DNA of 64,000 nt, taken from positions 14,315,501-14,379,500 of the forward strand of contig OY727093.1 in the NCBI GenBank assembly GCA_963402885.1, read 5' to 3'. The notes under the pieces are model-generated. The model was not told where the DNA came from, did not search any database, and was given only the letters and a program-made list of their open reading frames with translations. The DNA is from Antedon bifida. Lineage: Eukaryota; Echinodermata; Crinoidea; Comatulida; Antedonidae. Of the stretch, positions 50,992 to 64,000 are shown in pieces. A program made the position numbers and the translations under genes. Every line of letters begins with the position of its first letter. Positions within the stretch are counted from its first letter, which is position 1.

Positions 50992-53157
50992 GTACCTATG
51001 GGCGGCCATTAGGGCCAAAATAGACAAACGTTGCCGTACGAACAATTCCGCTCCCGTAAGGCAAACTAATGGCGTTAAAGACACAATTCCTCGAGTGACA
51101 AACAAATATTGCCGTACGGACACACAAACACATTGCCATATGAACAAATTGCCGTATGGTAAATTGGCGTAAGGACAAACATTGGCGTAAGGACAGAAAT
51201 TGGCGTAAGGACAAAAATTGCCGAAAGGACAAAATTGCCGAAAGGACAAAAATTGGCGTAAGGACAAAAATTGGCGTACGGTCTAACTAAATATAAACGT
51301 TGAGGGCAGCATAGTAATTTAAAACCACGTGACTGAAACCACTCTGTTGTGTGTCCAGTCCTGATGGGGAATAAAAACATAATCATGGAAGGCTTGTGTT
51401 AAGCTAGCCAACAATATAGGCCAGCCGACAATAAGCCAGCCCACTTTTATTTTTTCCAGCCAACAATAACTATGAAACACCGTTTGTGTATTTTTTACAT
51501 TTTCAGTGTTACTTATGGTTTTTATGGTATTAGAAATGAAATATTTGTGAGAAAACGGTGTATTGCTCCTGGGAGTCACTTGGTGGGATTATACTAGGGT
51601 ACCTCTTTAGTCGTCCAGTAAAAGTTGGAGTAGGCCTATGACCGCTGGTCCCGTTTACTCAGCCCTCATCTTTTAAATCTGAGTGTAACTCAATTACGAT
51701 TTTTAATATTATAGTGAAATTTGATACTGTATTTGTGAGAAAACGGCGGATTGCTCCTGGGAGTTACTTGGTGGGATTATACTAGGGTACCTCCTTAGTC
51801 GTCCAGTATAAGTTAAAGTAGGACCGCTGGTCCCGTTTACTCAGCATTTATCTTTTAAATCTGAGTGTAAAATTACGATTTTTAATATTATAGTGAAGTT
51901 TACTCAGCATTTATCTTTTGAATTTTATACTGTATTTGTAAGAAAACGGCGGGATTAAAAGGTGAAGGCTGAGTAAACGGGACCAGTGGTCATACTCTAA
52001 CTTTCACTGGACGACTAAGGAGGTACCCTAGTATAATCCCACCAAGTGACTCCCAGGAGCAATCCGCCGTTTTCTCACAAATAGCCTACAGTATAAAATT
52101 TCACTATATATAAAAAATCGTAATTGAGTTACACTCAGATTTTTAAAAGATAAATGCTGAGTAAACGGGACCAGTGGTCATACTCTAATTTATACTGGAC
52201 GACTAAGGAGGTACCCTAGTATAATCCCACCAAGTAACTCCCAGGAGCAATCTGCCGTTTTCTCACAAATACAGTATTCAATTTCACTATAATATTAAAA
52301 ATCGTAATTGAGTTACACTCAGATTTTTAAAAGATAAATGCTGAGTAAACGGGACCAGCGGTCCTACTTTAACTTATACTGGACGACCAAGGAGGTACCC
52401 TAGTATAATCCCATCAAGTAACTCCCATGAGCATTCCGCCGTTTTCTCACAAATACAGTATCAAATTTCACTATAATATTAAAAATCATAATTGAGTTAC
52501 ACTCAGATTTAAAAGATGAAGGCTGAGTAAACGGGAACACTACAGCGGTCCTACTCTAACTTATACTGGACGACTAAGGGTACCCTAGTATAATCCCACC
52601 AAGTGACTCCCAGGAGCAATCCGCCGTTTTCTCACAAATATTTAATTTCTAATACCATAAAAACCATAAGTAACACTGAAAATGTAAAAAATACACAAAC
52701 GGTGTTTCATAGTTATTGTTGTGGCTGGAAAAAATAAAAGTGGGAAGGCTTATTGTCGGCTGGCCTATATTGTTGGCCTTCCATGATTATGTTTTTATTC
52801 CCCATCAGGACCGGACACACAGAGTGGTTTCAGTCACGTGGTTTTAAATTACTATGCTGCCCTCAACGTTTATATTTAGTTAGACTGTACGCCAATTTTT
52901 GTCCTTTCGGCAATTTTGTCCTTTCGGCAATTTTTTTCCTTACGCCAATTTTTGTCCTTACGCCAATGTTTGTCCTTACGCCAATTTAACCATACGGCAA
53001 TTTGTTCATATGGCAATGTGTTTGTGTGTCCGTACGGCAATATTTGTTTGTCACTCGAGGAATTATGTCTTTAACGCCATTAGTTTGCCTTACGGGAGCG
53101 GAATTGTTCGTACGGCAACGTTTGTCTATTTTGGCCCTAATGGCCGCCCATATGTAC
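50992..53157. mobile_element. Fold-back element FB2, 2.2 kb, with two tiers of subrepeats
   Basis: Outer arms pair almost perfectly: GGGCGGCCATTAGGGCCAAA at 51000 is inverted at about 53130-53149. The outer tier (left about 51165-51285, right about 52885-52985) is an 18-bp tandem repeat, ATTGGCGTAAGGACAAAA or GCCGAAAGGACAAAA variants. Then come about 250 bp of unique arm. The inner tier is a ~180-bp unit containing GAGAAAACGGCGGATTGCTC, GGTGGGATTATACTAGGGTA and CTTAGTCGTCCAGTATAAGT. Two units lie on the left (about 51547 and 51738) and four inverted on the right (near 52060, 52250, 52440, 52630). Switch-over is near 51955. There is no transposase. Overall plan resembles fold-back elements such as the TU elements of sea urchins. 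Confidence 0.88.
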
Positions 53158-56100
53158 CAACCTAAATTTCTTGGCAAGGCCAAGTTTCTTCCAATTAGAA
53201 TGGCTAGTTGTTTTAAGCTAGATTTTCTGTGTCAGCTATAAAGACAAACTTTTGAAGTGATTGAACTTCGTAATTGATACTTTCAGCCAATCCCCTTACA
53301 GCATTCCATATCTTCAATCTATCACAGATTTCATACAAAAGCAATTGACTATTAATCTCACTTCAGTGCCTACAACAATTTGCATAGATACTTTTTAGCA
53401 TTATTACTATATTAAAATGTTATGCCTCTGTTAATGTGTTGAAAAATCTCCAAAAAAAGGTTTATGGAGCTTAAATATGGTGTGGTTTGTGTCATAATTA
53501 ATAATAAATTACTAAATATATGTGGTAATATACCACAGTTTCATGGGAAAACTATTAAGAGAAATTGTCAACATGTTAAGTGAATTTATTTGAGGAATTG
53601 TTTTTGCATATGATCTTAAAATAACTTTCCTTCTGGTAGGTTCATGTCTCATAAATATTCATGAATTAAATCAGCATGAATATTGTCAATTACAGGTGGT
53701 ACAAACTTTAAATGTTACAACTCAGGTCAGAGTTCAAATCTAATAGTCATTAGATACATATCTGGCCCTAGGGTATTGCTTATATATTTTTTTGTCTACA
53801 GGGTATGAAATGAAACTCATGGGTTTTGTCTACAGGGTCTTATTAATAGAAAATTTACATGGCTTAATATGTCTCACAGTATCTATAATATTAAGGAGTT
53901 TACCTCGCCGTAAGCCTCTATGACTCGGGGGCGGTATAGTATGCGGTAAAAGAAATACTTTTATAGGATTGATTTTGATTAGCTTCCGATTGCTTCAGGT
54001 TTCTTTATTAGCATAATGTGCATAAAAAGATTTTGTAGGATATTGAAGTTAAATAAAATCCTCTTAAATTGTGAATAAAAATGGCAACAATAGATTAGAA
54101 ATTTATGTTGTTTTATACTTTTATAGAATTACGTCACCCGTAAGGATATAAATCCCAAGTGTTTTGTATAACCAGTGGAATGTGTTTGCAATGATTACCA
54201 AAGAGGTAATCTAAACCTAATTTATATAAATTGGGAGAGGTTATTATAAGTCATTCCTCTTATTTTTTTGTAAATTACTAATAAGCAGATATTTTTTAAC
54301 AAATAAGTCTATAAAATACCTAGTTATCAAATTTCTAGTGTCATTTACACTATATAAATAATAAGTTAAGTTAAATGTTATCATAAGAAGTGATTTTACT
54401 ACAATATTAAAGTACAAATTGGTATTCAACATTTGTAATTGATTAAAGTACAAATATTTGTATTGGCTGAAAACAATCATTTTGATAAACTGTCATTATT
54501 GTCATTATACTGTTAAGATGCAAAATAACCTAAAGTAAGCAAAGTGTCACACAGCCAACATTACATCAGAACCATGGTAGGAGATACAGACACCTACATA
54601 GCATTATATTGTTTTGATATTAACTTCAAAATTGCTCCAAACTTGGGCCAACCAACATTATACAAGCCAATGGATATTAACCACTTGACCTGTTGTATGT
54701 TAGAATCTAAATTAAACTTTACTGATCTCTTCTTTGATGTAAATATTTACTGTCATCATGTGGTCGCCAACTATCAGTTTAGTAAGTACTGTAGTTTCAA
54801 ATAGTACTGTACTGTAATTCAAAATTTTCAGAATTGGGAAATTCTAAAATCGCCACTTGAACAAAAAAGAGATACTTTCATGTATTTATGAAAAAAAAAC
54901 ACCAAAAAAATTGTACAATATTTATAGAAGGAAGGAAGTTGTATATAGGCCTATCATAAAAAAAATGGGGTTTTTTTTATCTGTAATAAAATACATAAAT
55001 ATTTGATCTGGGTCATGGGCAAAAGTCACAAAGGTTCTACCTTAGGAAGAAGATATATGAGTATTAGCTTTGAGAAAGTGGAAATATAGACGATTGATGG
55101 ATTGACTTATTCAATTGACTGCGACTTATGATAATTTGTTAGCAAAGAAGGATAACATGGTAAGCCATAGAAACGGATTTAAGTACCCTGACCCAGTTGC
55201 CATTTTGTGATGAAGCACAGATGAGAAGAAAGTAGGAGAAAAAAGCCGCAGCATTCTCAACTTATTAGCTTTAAACACTCTGTTGAATTGGCCTTATTTT
55301 CTCCTAAATCATCAAATTAAATTGCAAATATTACTGTTTTACCCCAAGGATAGGCCTTTGAAGTGTTAAAAACCACCATTTTATGTCTTCAGAAACTACT
55401 TGTTGTGGTTTTTATGGGTTAGTTTATAACTTTTTGTTTGACAACACCAAGAATGTTTTGATTGCTAAGAATTTTAATTAAGTTGATTTTTCTGAGAATT
55501 AAAATAAATTAATATCAATTTTAAATGAATTCTTTCAATATCAATTAAGAAATTAATTTGAATTTAGTTAAAAATACTAGTGTTTTAAGACCATAGCCAG
55601 GATTTAATGTTTCGCTTTCCACAAAAGAAAAAAAAATCATCATTAAGCTAAGCTAGTGAGGCATATTTACAATCATTTTAGTAGTGGGTTATCTAGTTTG
55701 AAAAGGGCACATCAGGAAAAAGTGGAGTTTGTTTGAACCCTCAACCCTATGGTTACAGACTTGGTATATACTGTAGTTATAAAACTACAGTTAACTTTTT
55801 TATTGCTTTGTTAAATGATTAAACAGGAACTTCTATATATTTTACAATGTTAAATACCATACTGTTTAAAGAATAGCATACATAAGCTATTTCTCCCAGT
55901 TATCACCTCATGCAGTATGTATGGTATATTTCTAAGTGTGATAGTATCATAAAGATAATAAAGATTTATTGTATTTCATAAAACCTTCCTTCCTTAATTG
56001 CAGCAGTTAAGATAAGTTAGATGAAATATGAATTCTTGAATGAAATTTAAGATACAGTCATCAGGATAAGGTTGATCAAATCAGTGTCCGGTTCTAGTTT

Positions 56101-57870
56101 GTTTGTGATGTTAGGATTATTAAAAGGAAAGTATGGATTAATTATCAAGAACTGTTTAGTGCTTAAAACAATGTAGGCAAATTTCAATGTTATAAGTTTA
56201 TTATTATCCAATTTCCTTTATTGGTCATTGATTTTCTTAAATTGTTTTCTTTGTGTTTAGCTCTATGTTTCGTATGATTTCACCTTTTTGTCCCTTTCCT
56301 CTATGTACATTTTTATCCCCTTCATCTACCAGTTTGACTACTTTTAAACACTTCTTGTGTGAATCTTCCCAGCTTTTTTGATTTGTTTTATTCCTTGACA
56401 TTTATCCATTTTTCTCCAAGTATTCTATATATATATCCCCTTTCTCTTATTTTTTCCTCTGCCCAGATCAGCCCCACGCTATATTTCAAAAATTGTAATC
56501 CCAGAAGATAGGACATTAAATTAAACTTCCCTTCCCCTTCCCTGTGAAACCTGCTTGGCTATCTTTATACACCCTGTGCGTGACACTGTAAAGAAAAGTA
56601 CTAGCCCAGCCATCTTACAATGCTGTTTTTTTATGTTTCCCATGTGACCTCTTTCCTTATGTGACATTTTCCTTGTGGCATTTTGTTTATATTGTACATT
56701 AATAATTAATTTCATATCCATAGCTAATTTCCAATTGATTTTTGTTATCCCTTCCCCAATGTGACATTTTATCCACCTCATCTTTTCCTGTGGACACTTG
56801 TAATATTCTTACCTGCTTCTCAACATACGTACTTTCTTATGTTAAACAAGCCAATGTTGATCATAAGTGTACTTGAATTAAAAAAGGTGTAAGCTTACAA
56901 TAGGCTAATGCTATTTACAATTGATTTAGTGAAAGTAGACATAAGTTTAATAGAACTGATGGCATTCTTAAGTGTCATCCTTGGTGTCCAACTTGCCCTT
57001 AGGCTGAATGATATTTCCTGTTCAGTGTTGTGTTTACTGATTTGTCTTTGAAGGGTCTACCTGTAGTGTTACCTTTTTAATTCCTCTTCAATCATTGGAA
57101 TGTGGTTGCTAAGAGCCAACAGACATTTTATGCTGGAATGTTTACAGTAATGTGTTTAAGAAAAGGATGTGTATGTTGTGAAATTGGTTATTCTGGTTTC
57201 GTTTTGATTTAGGATTTTGCTTTCCAACTTTCATCTATAGATAATCACCTTTTCGAAATATTTTCTTATCTTATATAACATCATCATGGTAACATCTTGG
57301 ATATAGAATATAAATGTAGTACAGTATATGGAGACAGAAATTACTATATTTATGTGGTATTAACAATGTTTTCATTACATATAGGCTTCATTAAAATAGT
57401 CTACTGTTTAACATTTAATGACAACTATTTTTATTTGTTTAAAATAAAAAATATATTTTCTGTACCCAATGACCTTTTGACATGTAACCTGGTTTCATAT
57501 TGGATTGTCATTGATTGAGGACAATATGTACATTTTGTGTATACAAATTGATTGTCATTTATGTAGTGTTTGTATTCACTGCACCTGTCAATATAATTAC
57601 CATATAAATCGGAGACCCCTTTTAGCACAAAAACTTGTTTAAAATTACAACCAACAATGGTGTTGGTAGGCTTTTGGCACTGTGCTCACCCTCAAGACAA
57701 ATTTTTAAGGTCCCAAGGAACAATCTTTTTTATTAAGACAGTCCCATAGGCTGGCTTGTAACTTGGGATACCCCTCTTTGTCTTGAAACATGTAGGCCTA
57801 CATGGTAGGTATATTGGAATTGCGAGAATTGTGACTTTTCTCCATGTAATGAAATTTATTGTTGTCAAAT
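53158..57870. other. Intergenic or intronic, no supported gene
   Basis: AT-rich; includes a small CG-richer patch at 53905-53950 and a pyrimidine-rich stretch at 56260-56560. Nothing defensible as a gene. Confidence 0.5.
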
Positions 57871-58060
57871 TTATACACTATTAAAAAAGAGTAATAACAG
57901 GGTACTGTAAACTCTCAAATGGTGTTCTGATAGGAGGACCGGATGGTCCTGTGCTGCCTCTGGAAAACCATATCTTTTAGAGGGATCATCTGATCCTGAT
58001 GTGTATGTACTACTACTATACTGATTCCCCCACCCCACCATGCCGTAATAAGAAGAGCTT
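57871..58060 (-). CDS. Candidate terminal exon, minus strand
   Basis: On the minus strand an acceptor-like GTAAGGTACAG is followed by an open frame to a stop at 57871-57873. The first ~45 residues look protein-like: Ser/Tyr/Gly-rich (SSSYYGMVGWGNQYSSSTYT), then charged (SGSDDPSKRYGFPEAAQDHP). The last residues are low-complexity Leu/Phe. The frame also runs upstream past the acceptor. No family is recognised. Any upstream exons would lie between 58.1 kb and beyond the window and were not found. Confidence 0.25.
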
Positions 58061-58966
58061 CTGTACCTTACAATACATAAAGAAAGATAGTTGTTTATGT
58101 AAGAGAATTTAACACATGTTTCAATGAATTTAAGATTAAGAACGTTAAGAGAAATACTAAACAAGCTTCCAATGTATTGGACACAAACAAATTATAATTT
58201 GTGGAATTAATGTTATTTAGTTCAGGTAATTCTTTTATTAACATAATTAATTATAAATGTAAGTATAAACAGAAATTGCTCATATTTTTCTGATCTGGTC
58301 CGATCTTTTTTATCAACTCAATATTTAATAAATGACATTTTTATTAAATCAAGTTAATTAAATGTCAATTTAATCTCATTTGGCATTTTACCATTTTTGT
58401 TGTTAAATCCAAAACTAAATAGATTTTTATTAAAAGAATAAAGCCAAGAGATATTTTCAATCTACAAGTAGAAATTCCACAATTCCCAAAGATATATGCA
58501 ATAAACAGTACATAAGACCACCATAGTGTGGGAAAACTAAATTAGAGAAGTTTAGAAGTGACTAGATTCTCTGGTAATTGAGTTCCGAATATGTTTCTAA
58601 ATTCACCAGGAGACAACTTGAGGCCATCCTAGGGGAAATAGCTCAACTCTTGCTGTTCTAACTGCTACTGTTGCCTGTGTACATATAGTGTTACAACCAG
58701 TAGTTATTTACATGTATCGGATACATAGAACATCACCATATCCATGCTTACAAATATGCACCGACCTTAGAGTGTCAACTGATACATGAACAGTTGGTAT
58801 GCCTTGAGTGTATTAGGAAAAATCAAGTCTGAAAATTAATTATATATACAGTATGTTGTTATGGTGGTTAATTATCATTAATTAACTTAATAATAAGTAA
58901 TTAAGAACAAAAAATAAATTGTAGATATTTCACATGCAGTTTTCAGATATTTTTTTCTTGATTCAG
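58061..58966. other. No supported gene
   Basis: AT-rich; no repeat or coding signal seen. Confidence 0.5.
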
Positions 58967-59047
58967 GTTCAAATTAGTGGGCAATTCTCGGACTTCTCAG
59001 AGAACTTGGAAGATTGCTTGGGAAAATACATTGAATGTAGACTATAA
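58967..59047 (+). CDS. Candidate terminal exon, plus strand
   Basis: A strong acceptor (ATATTTTTTTCTTGATTCAG) precedes a 26-codon open frame, VQISGQFSDFSENLEDCLGK then YIECRL, ending in TAA. Acceptor and amphipathic composition are suggestive. The exon is short and no upstream partner in phase 0 was identified, so this stays a weak candidate. Confidence 0.25.
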   Translation, partial: VQISGQFSDFSENLEDCLGKYIECRL

Positions 59048-59523
59048 CGTCAAATAAGATATTTATTTATCGCATACATACAGACTCATACATCATGTCA
59101 ACTATGATTTACACGTTCCCTATTAAATGTAAGAATCCCAGGGAGTGTATTTTGTTATTTGTGTGTGGGTTGATTTGTCTCTTGTAAGGTATTTGGCAAC
59201 TGTGATTGTATTCAAGTATCATCCATTATTTCCATTCATTTATTTCACATCCTAAATTGCGCACACTTAAGTCTAGATTGTTTCCCTACAGACCGGTATC
59301 ACCGGTAAAATTCCGGATCATTCATGCATTTTCCCCCGTTGTTCATCGTTAAAATGTACAGTATTGAGCTACATATTATCAGTATATTCTATTACTGTGT
59401 TCCTTGGAGATTTTCTGTTAAATATAATGACATTTGCATTGATTTGGGGTTTTTTTTTACTGGTCTATTTTGTAACAATCATATAAAGAAATTTTCATCA
59501 TCATGCACTACCCGTTGGTTTTT
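59048..59523. other. No supported gene
   Basis: AT-rich; contains the palindromic ACCGGTATCACCGGT at about 59292, otherwise nothing. Confidence 0.45.
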
Positions 59524-59598
59524 TGGTATCAAATCTAGTTAAGTCGAGGTATGAACAGCAGGCTTGTGATCTGGAGAAGGGTTCGAGTCCCACCAGAG
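59524..59598 (+). mobile_element. tRNA-like sequence (SINE head or tRNA pseudogene)
   Basis: GGTTCGAGTCC at 59580-59590 is a perfect polymerase III B box. It sits at the expected distance from a poor A-box-like TAGTTAAGTCGAGG (about 59537). The anticodon-arm region has weak pairing around TTGTGAT and the acceptor stem does not close, so it is not a functional tRNA. Anticodon identity is not assignable. Confidence 0.5.
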
Positions 59599-62500
59599 AA
59601 TTACAACACTTGCAAAGTTGTCTGAACTTACATTAAAGTTGGGAAAACATCTTACTTTCTCACATTTACATCCTGTCCCAACAAAGAGAGAATATTTTTC
59701 CGATTGTTAGTAAGCCACGGGCAAGCCCTAGCCCTATTGTTGATAAAATATACAGTATATGCTAATTTTGTGCATACAAGTAACTTTTTATAAAATTGTG
59801 TTCTTGTCACAGAACATTGATAATACTGTACTGTATAGAATTTTAGTGCGAGATTCTGTAATGTAGGGTTGCTTCTATTTATAATTTGTTGATAATACTA
59901 ACTCGTACTACTATATATGGAGGCCTAGATACGATAGGTAGTCAAATGTGGACTCATCCATTCATCCATATTCACTAATATTAACTAAGCATATTCAAAT
60001 GTGTATTACATTGTGATTAGTTGTGATATAATTGGTGATAACTGTTATTGAGAGTATCAAGAATATCTCATAATCATGGCTGTCTGACCCTTTCACATTT
60101 TTCAACCAATCTGTACGTTGCGTTGATATTTGTGGCAATTCGATTCCTCGCTAATATTATATAGTTGAATAATATTGTAGTACTTTCACAATACTAGGTA
60201 ACAACTGCGTGTTGTGATTGAGTGTAATTCACGTCTAAATTCAAGCACTCGCACACTGTATTCAATAGATCTATATAGAATAGAAACTGTCCATCAACTA
60301 TTTTATAATATGTGAATTTTTATAGAGTAACAAAGCTATATATTTCAGTACTTACAGTAACAATATAAATCTTTACATACCACAAAACTTGTGTCTCACA
60401 ATCGTACAATTTTATGTCTAATACTGTATTAAATAGTTGACTCAGAGTACTGTTTACTGTACAACTCTATTCTTCTTGTGTATGCTATTGTGATCACTAG
60501 TACAAAGTGCCAAAAAGGATATGGTTTCAAATAATTGACACAGCGCCCTCTATTGGACAGGTGTGCCAGGTGGATTGTGATCTTAGCTTTGAAACACCTG
60601 TTGGAGTGCAGTGACCTTTACTTAGTTTCACATTACAGAGCAATAGGGCAGATGGGATAATGAATGTTATGCTATGGTATTTGGTAAATAAAAAAATGTA
60701 ATTAATTATTGATAATAACTGAAATAAAATAGGCCTAATTTTTTTGTTAACTTATTGTAGATAATGTTACACATCTGACATCCATATAACAATAATATTT
60801 TTGTTACAGTTTCTTATTGATTTAAATTTTTACTGGCAACTTCTCTTTCTCAGAGCTCCCTTTTCCCATCGAGTAAAGAATCAACTCGATGCTTTTCCCC
60901 ATTCGGCAATAGATAAATAAATTGCTAATTATATATAAATCTAAATCAAACCATATAAATGATGATGATGCGGTCTTCCTCTAAACAACAAATAAACAGA
61001 ATATTAAACCCACTTTATAATTAACTATTTCTTTTGGTGTAATCTTCAACCACATTTTAATCATTATCTTATTGTTAATTAGCCAGATTTTACTTTGCCT
61101 TTATGGTTCAACAACCTAATTGTTATCTGTGTAATTTGAAGAGATTCTACTTCCTCAGTATAACAGTCTCCTTAAGCATATGCAGGCCTTGATGTCAATC
61201 TAGAGACTAATTTTTTAATGTTAAGATTACAAGATACAATTTGAAAGATACAATTTGAAAGATACTGATTAATTTCTTTCATAGTAGGCATAGACATAAT
61301 AGGAAAAAACCAGTAAATTCACTTCCACATTAAATGACAATGGACATTTCCCAGATTCTCCATTACTTCGCTGCCAATTAGCATAAGTTTGAGTGTACCA
61401 CTAAATGTATTATGGTTTTATTCCTGGCTAATGAGTAATGTTGAGCTCACTTCATGGGAAATGGTTTGATCTTGTGGTGGTCGTGGAACTTTTGGTTATG
61501 GTAGATCTTACGATTACATGGTGTCCCTTATGTATCATAAATTTAGTTCAGTACAGAAGTCAGTGACACAAAGTCAGTTGTACATTTGGTAGATATTGAT
61601 ATTTTCCTGGCAGTAATTTACTTATTGCCATTAAAAAAAAAAGTTTACAGACACTGCAAAATTTCTATAGGGTTGTTTGTTTTGCAAAAATATACTGTAA
61701 TAACTAAATCTTTCACTTCCAACACTTTGTTATTAGGCCTATAATAATTAATATGTGGAGAAATGTGATTGGTTCAGAAATGCAGAGGAACAAAAGTTCT
61801 ATAGCTTTATGTTTCCTTCAATATTGTTTCAATAATAATGTTTGAGAGCAAAAAGTAGTTTTCATACGCAAACTGTTACTTAGGATAAGGGTATACAGGT
61901 ACAAAACAGAAACATTTTGTGTAGATCTTTAGTCTATTACATGGTTGGGTCACATCACTGTGCTTTATAGTATGATACAGTGATCCACTTTTCCTCAGTA
62001 ATACAAAATAAAGTCTATGTAATTGTAATATTTAATTTAATCAAATACTATGATACTAAATGATTAATAAAAAATCTAAAGTAAGATTTATTTATCTAAA
62101 GAAACTTTGATGCAGCTATTTAAACGTTTTTTAAGTTGTATTAAAGTACAACAAAATATGTAATACCTAGTACCTCTCTGTAATAAAAGTCTTGAGTACT
62201 ACCATATGAAAGCAATGTGAGAAAATAGTGCTTGGTATTTTTAGGAACGTCTCGCTAAGCTTTAGCCTAGGGCCAAGCATTTAATTTTCACAGCATTTAC
62301 CAAGGTGGGGTTCATATCTTAATGCAAGATCCAACCATTTATAATGCAATTTACATTTTACAATTCTAATGATTGTAAACTATGTGCTATTAAAAGTTAA
62401 ACCCATGACATTGTTGTGGAAATAAACTATTATTATGTCATATAGCGGAGCATCTATTAAGGGGACACCTTAATAGTGTTAAAACATTTTGCCCATGTTC

Positions 62501-64000
62501 ATTTCACAGGAAAGTGTCCCCTTAATATGGTTGTCCTCAATGATGAGACCTACTGTATTATGCCTACCATTATTGAGGGAAATGTCTTTTTCGACAACCC
62601 AAAAATAATTTGAATTTTAAGGTGCTTTGAAAGAGAACTACAGTATTCTGAAGCCTTTTCTTTGGTCACTTCCATTTTTAGTATTTTGTAGAGTACAGTA
62701 CATTGTCATCAAATCTAGTTTTTTTGTGAACAAAATCTTAATATTAGTATAGTTAATAATTCTTATAGAAAGACGATCAGTAGATAAAAGCATTGTATGT
62801 ATAGTATTCGCATTCAAGCACAATCTATTTTAGAACTATTTAAAACTTTACAAGAAAATGAAACTACTGTCAGAAATATGTCCCCTCTATTCAGTATCTA
62901 TTGATGTAGCACAAAAGCAATATTGATTATTAGCTGGGTCCTGGAAGTGCTGGTATGCTGACCCCAGTCCTCTTGGTTACAGACACAAATAGAGTGAGTA
63001 GGCAGGAAGTTTTCAATTTGTAAATAAATGAGCTTTTTATAAGGAGCCTCGTTACCCATTTGGAATCTACCATTTTAAGGCAGGGTAATGATTTATCAGT
63101 CGCATATAACAACCCCACCCACCACACTTTCTTATACAGTACAAGTTTTCAACTAATATTATTTAATATTTGTTCTTTTTTTATTACTATACAGTTACTG
63201 TACTCTACTTTTATGATATACAATTGTTAGGTTTTTCTTTTTACAAAGTCTTAAAATATCATCATCCTATAAAAAGGAGCAAAATGATTTGGTAATATCA
63301 ATGCTTTAAACCATTTTGCTTTGTCAACTGTACACCCATTATTCTATTTTAATATTTCCATGTTAAAATATTAAATCCCAATTGTATAGATGTGAACCGC
63401 ATGTACTCAATCTATAAAACTTTATACAAAAAGGTATGTTGGAATGATTTCCACCTTCTACCAACAAAGGCAGTCTGAAATGAAGGTTAACTATATAAGG
63501 ATATTGATTGTGAAAATATACCACCCTGGCATTATTTATGAAAAAAAGGAAGCATTTGAATTTGTTATTATAAATATTCCTTTGTTAATTTTCATTGTTA
63601 ACTAATACGCAATTTACATGTACAACAGAATGTAACAAATTGTTATCTCCCACGATAATCTTTTTCTTACCGAATCTCTAACATGCTAGTTTGTTGAGAT
63701 GCTGTAGCCTGATTACCAACTTGTTCCGAGATTTAATACAGAAATTATTTCACTTGTTCATGCCAATTGAACATAGATAAAATCATTATTTTGTGTTATT
63801 CTGGTTAATCGCCCCTTTTTGGTAATGTAAACCCCTTCATTCTAGCCCAGAAACGGTGACTATAAATATTAATAGTCCTTATGCAAGAATCTACCTACAG
63901 TATGTTTATGTTAACCATCATGTTTATAGATGCAATAGAACATGTGATAGGTGTCCTGTTTATATACTTGATGGCACAATATCATATGTATGTCTACAAA
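59599..64000. other. Intergenic or intronic, no supported gene
   Basis: AT-rich with scattered simple repeats. At 62445-62560 a short segment with GTCCCCTTAATA and AAGGGGACACC words belongs to the same loosely defined dispersed family as 5665 and 19690. No gene seen. Confidence 0.5.

Noticed and set aside
50983-53241. Several 60-100 residue open frames in FB2
   Set aside because: They are translations of the 18-bp subrepeat and its inverted copy on both strands, all with the same repeated words.
59524-59598. Functional tRNA gene
   Set aside because: The B box is perfect, but the A box is poor and the acceptor and anticodon stems do not pair properly.

Overview
The window is animal nuclear DNA: AT-rich, intron-dense, mostly non-coding and full of short mobile elements. 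It is most likely from a marine invertebrate deuterostome, with echinoderm favoured over hemichordate. The grounds are a complete two-pore channel 2 gene of animal type, a 5S-rRNA-derived SINE, fold-back elements built from tandem subrepeats like those known from sea urchins, and an abundance of the palindrome TAGGCCTA. The species cannot be named from the sequence.

Two genes are certain and could be reconstructed exon by exon with every reading phase agreeing. (1) MRPS35, the mitoribosomal small-subunit protein mS35, is on the minus strand from 7099 to 3633. It has 9 exons and 478 residues, and a Ser/Asp/Glu repeat tail follows the conserved core. (2) TPCN2, the endolysosomal two-pore channel TPC2, is on the plus strand from 16724 to 29527. 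It has 24 exons and 750 residues, with both pore filters and most of the known phosphoinositide-binding positions preserved. The two start codons are 9.6 kb apart and point away from each other. The gap holds two palindromic hairpins, a 16-unit tandem array of about 108 bp whose units look like mini-exons, and a 3.2-kb fold-back element.

Region by region: 1-3440 is intergenic; 3633-7099 is MRPS35; 7100-7800 is its upstream region; 8335-8481 is a doubtful Cys-rich exon; 9577-9955 holds the hairpins; 10045-11890 is the tandem array, split by a retrotransposon tail; 12282-15499 is fold-back element FB1; 15972-16124 is a CpG-rich small ORF; 16560-29970 is TPCN2 with its promoter, intronic MITEs, a 5S-SINE, a 1-kb TIR element and a tRNA-like SINE. 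From 29970 to 64000 I find no gene I can defend. That part has tandem repeats, three further inverted-repeat elements (42498-44085, 44229-45351 and 50992-53157), one tRNA-like sequence and three weak single-exon candidates.

The two genes are not functionally linked as far as the sequence shows: one serves mitochondrial translation, the other endolysosomal cation release. The least ordinary items are the exon-like tandem array, the repeat-tailed MRPS35, three unrelated fold-back families in one locus, and a TIR element carrying what looks like a first coding exon.
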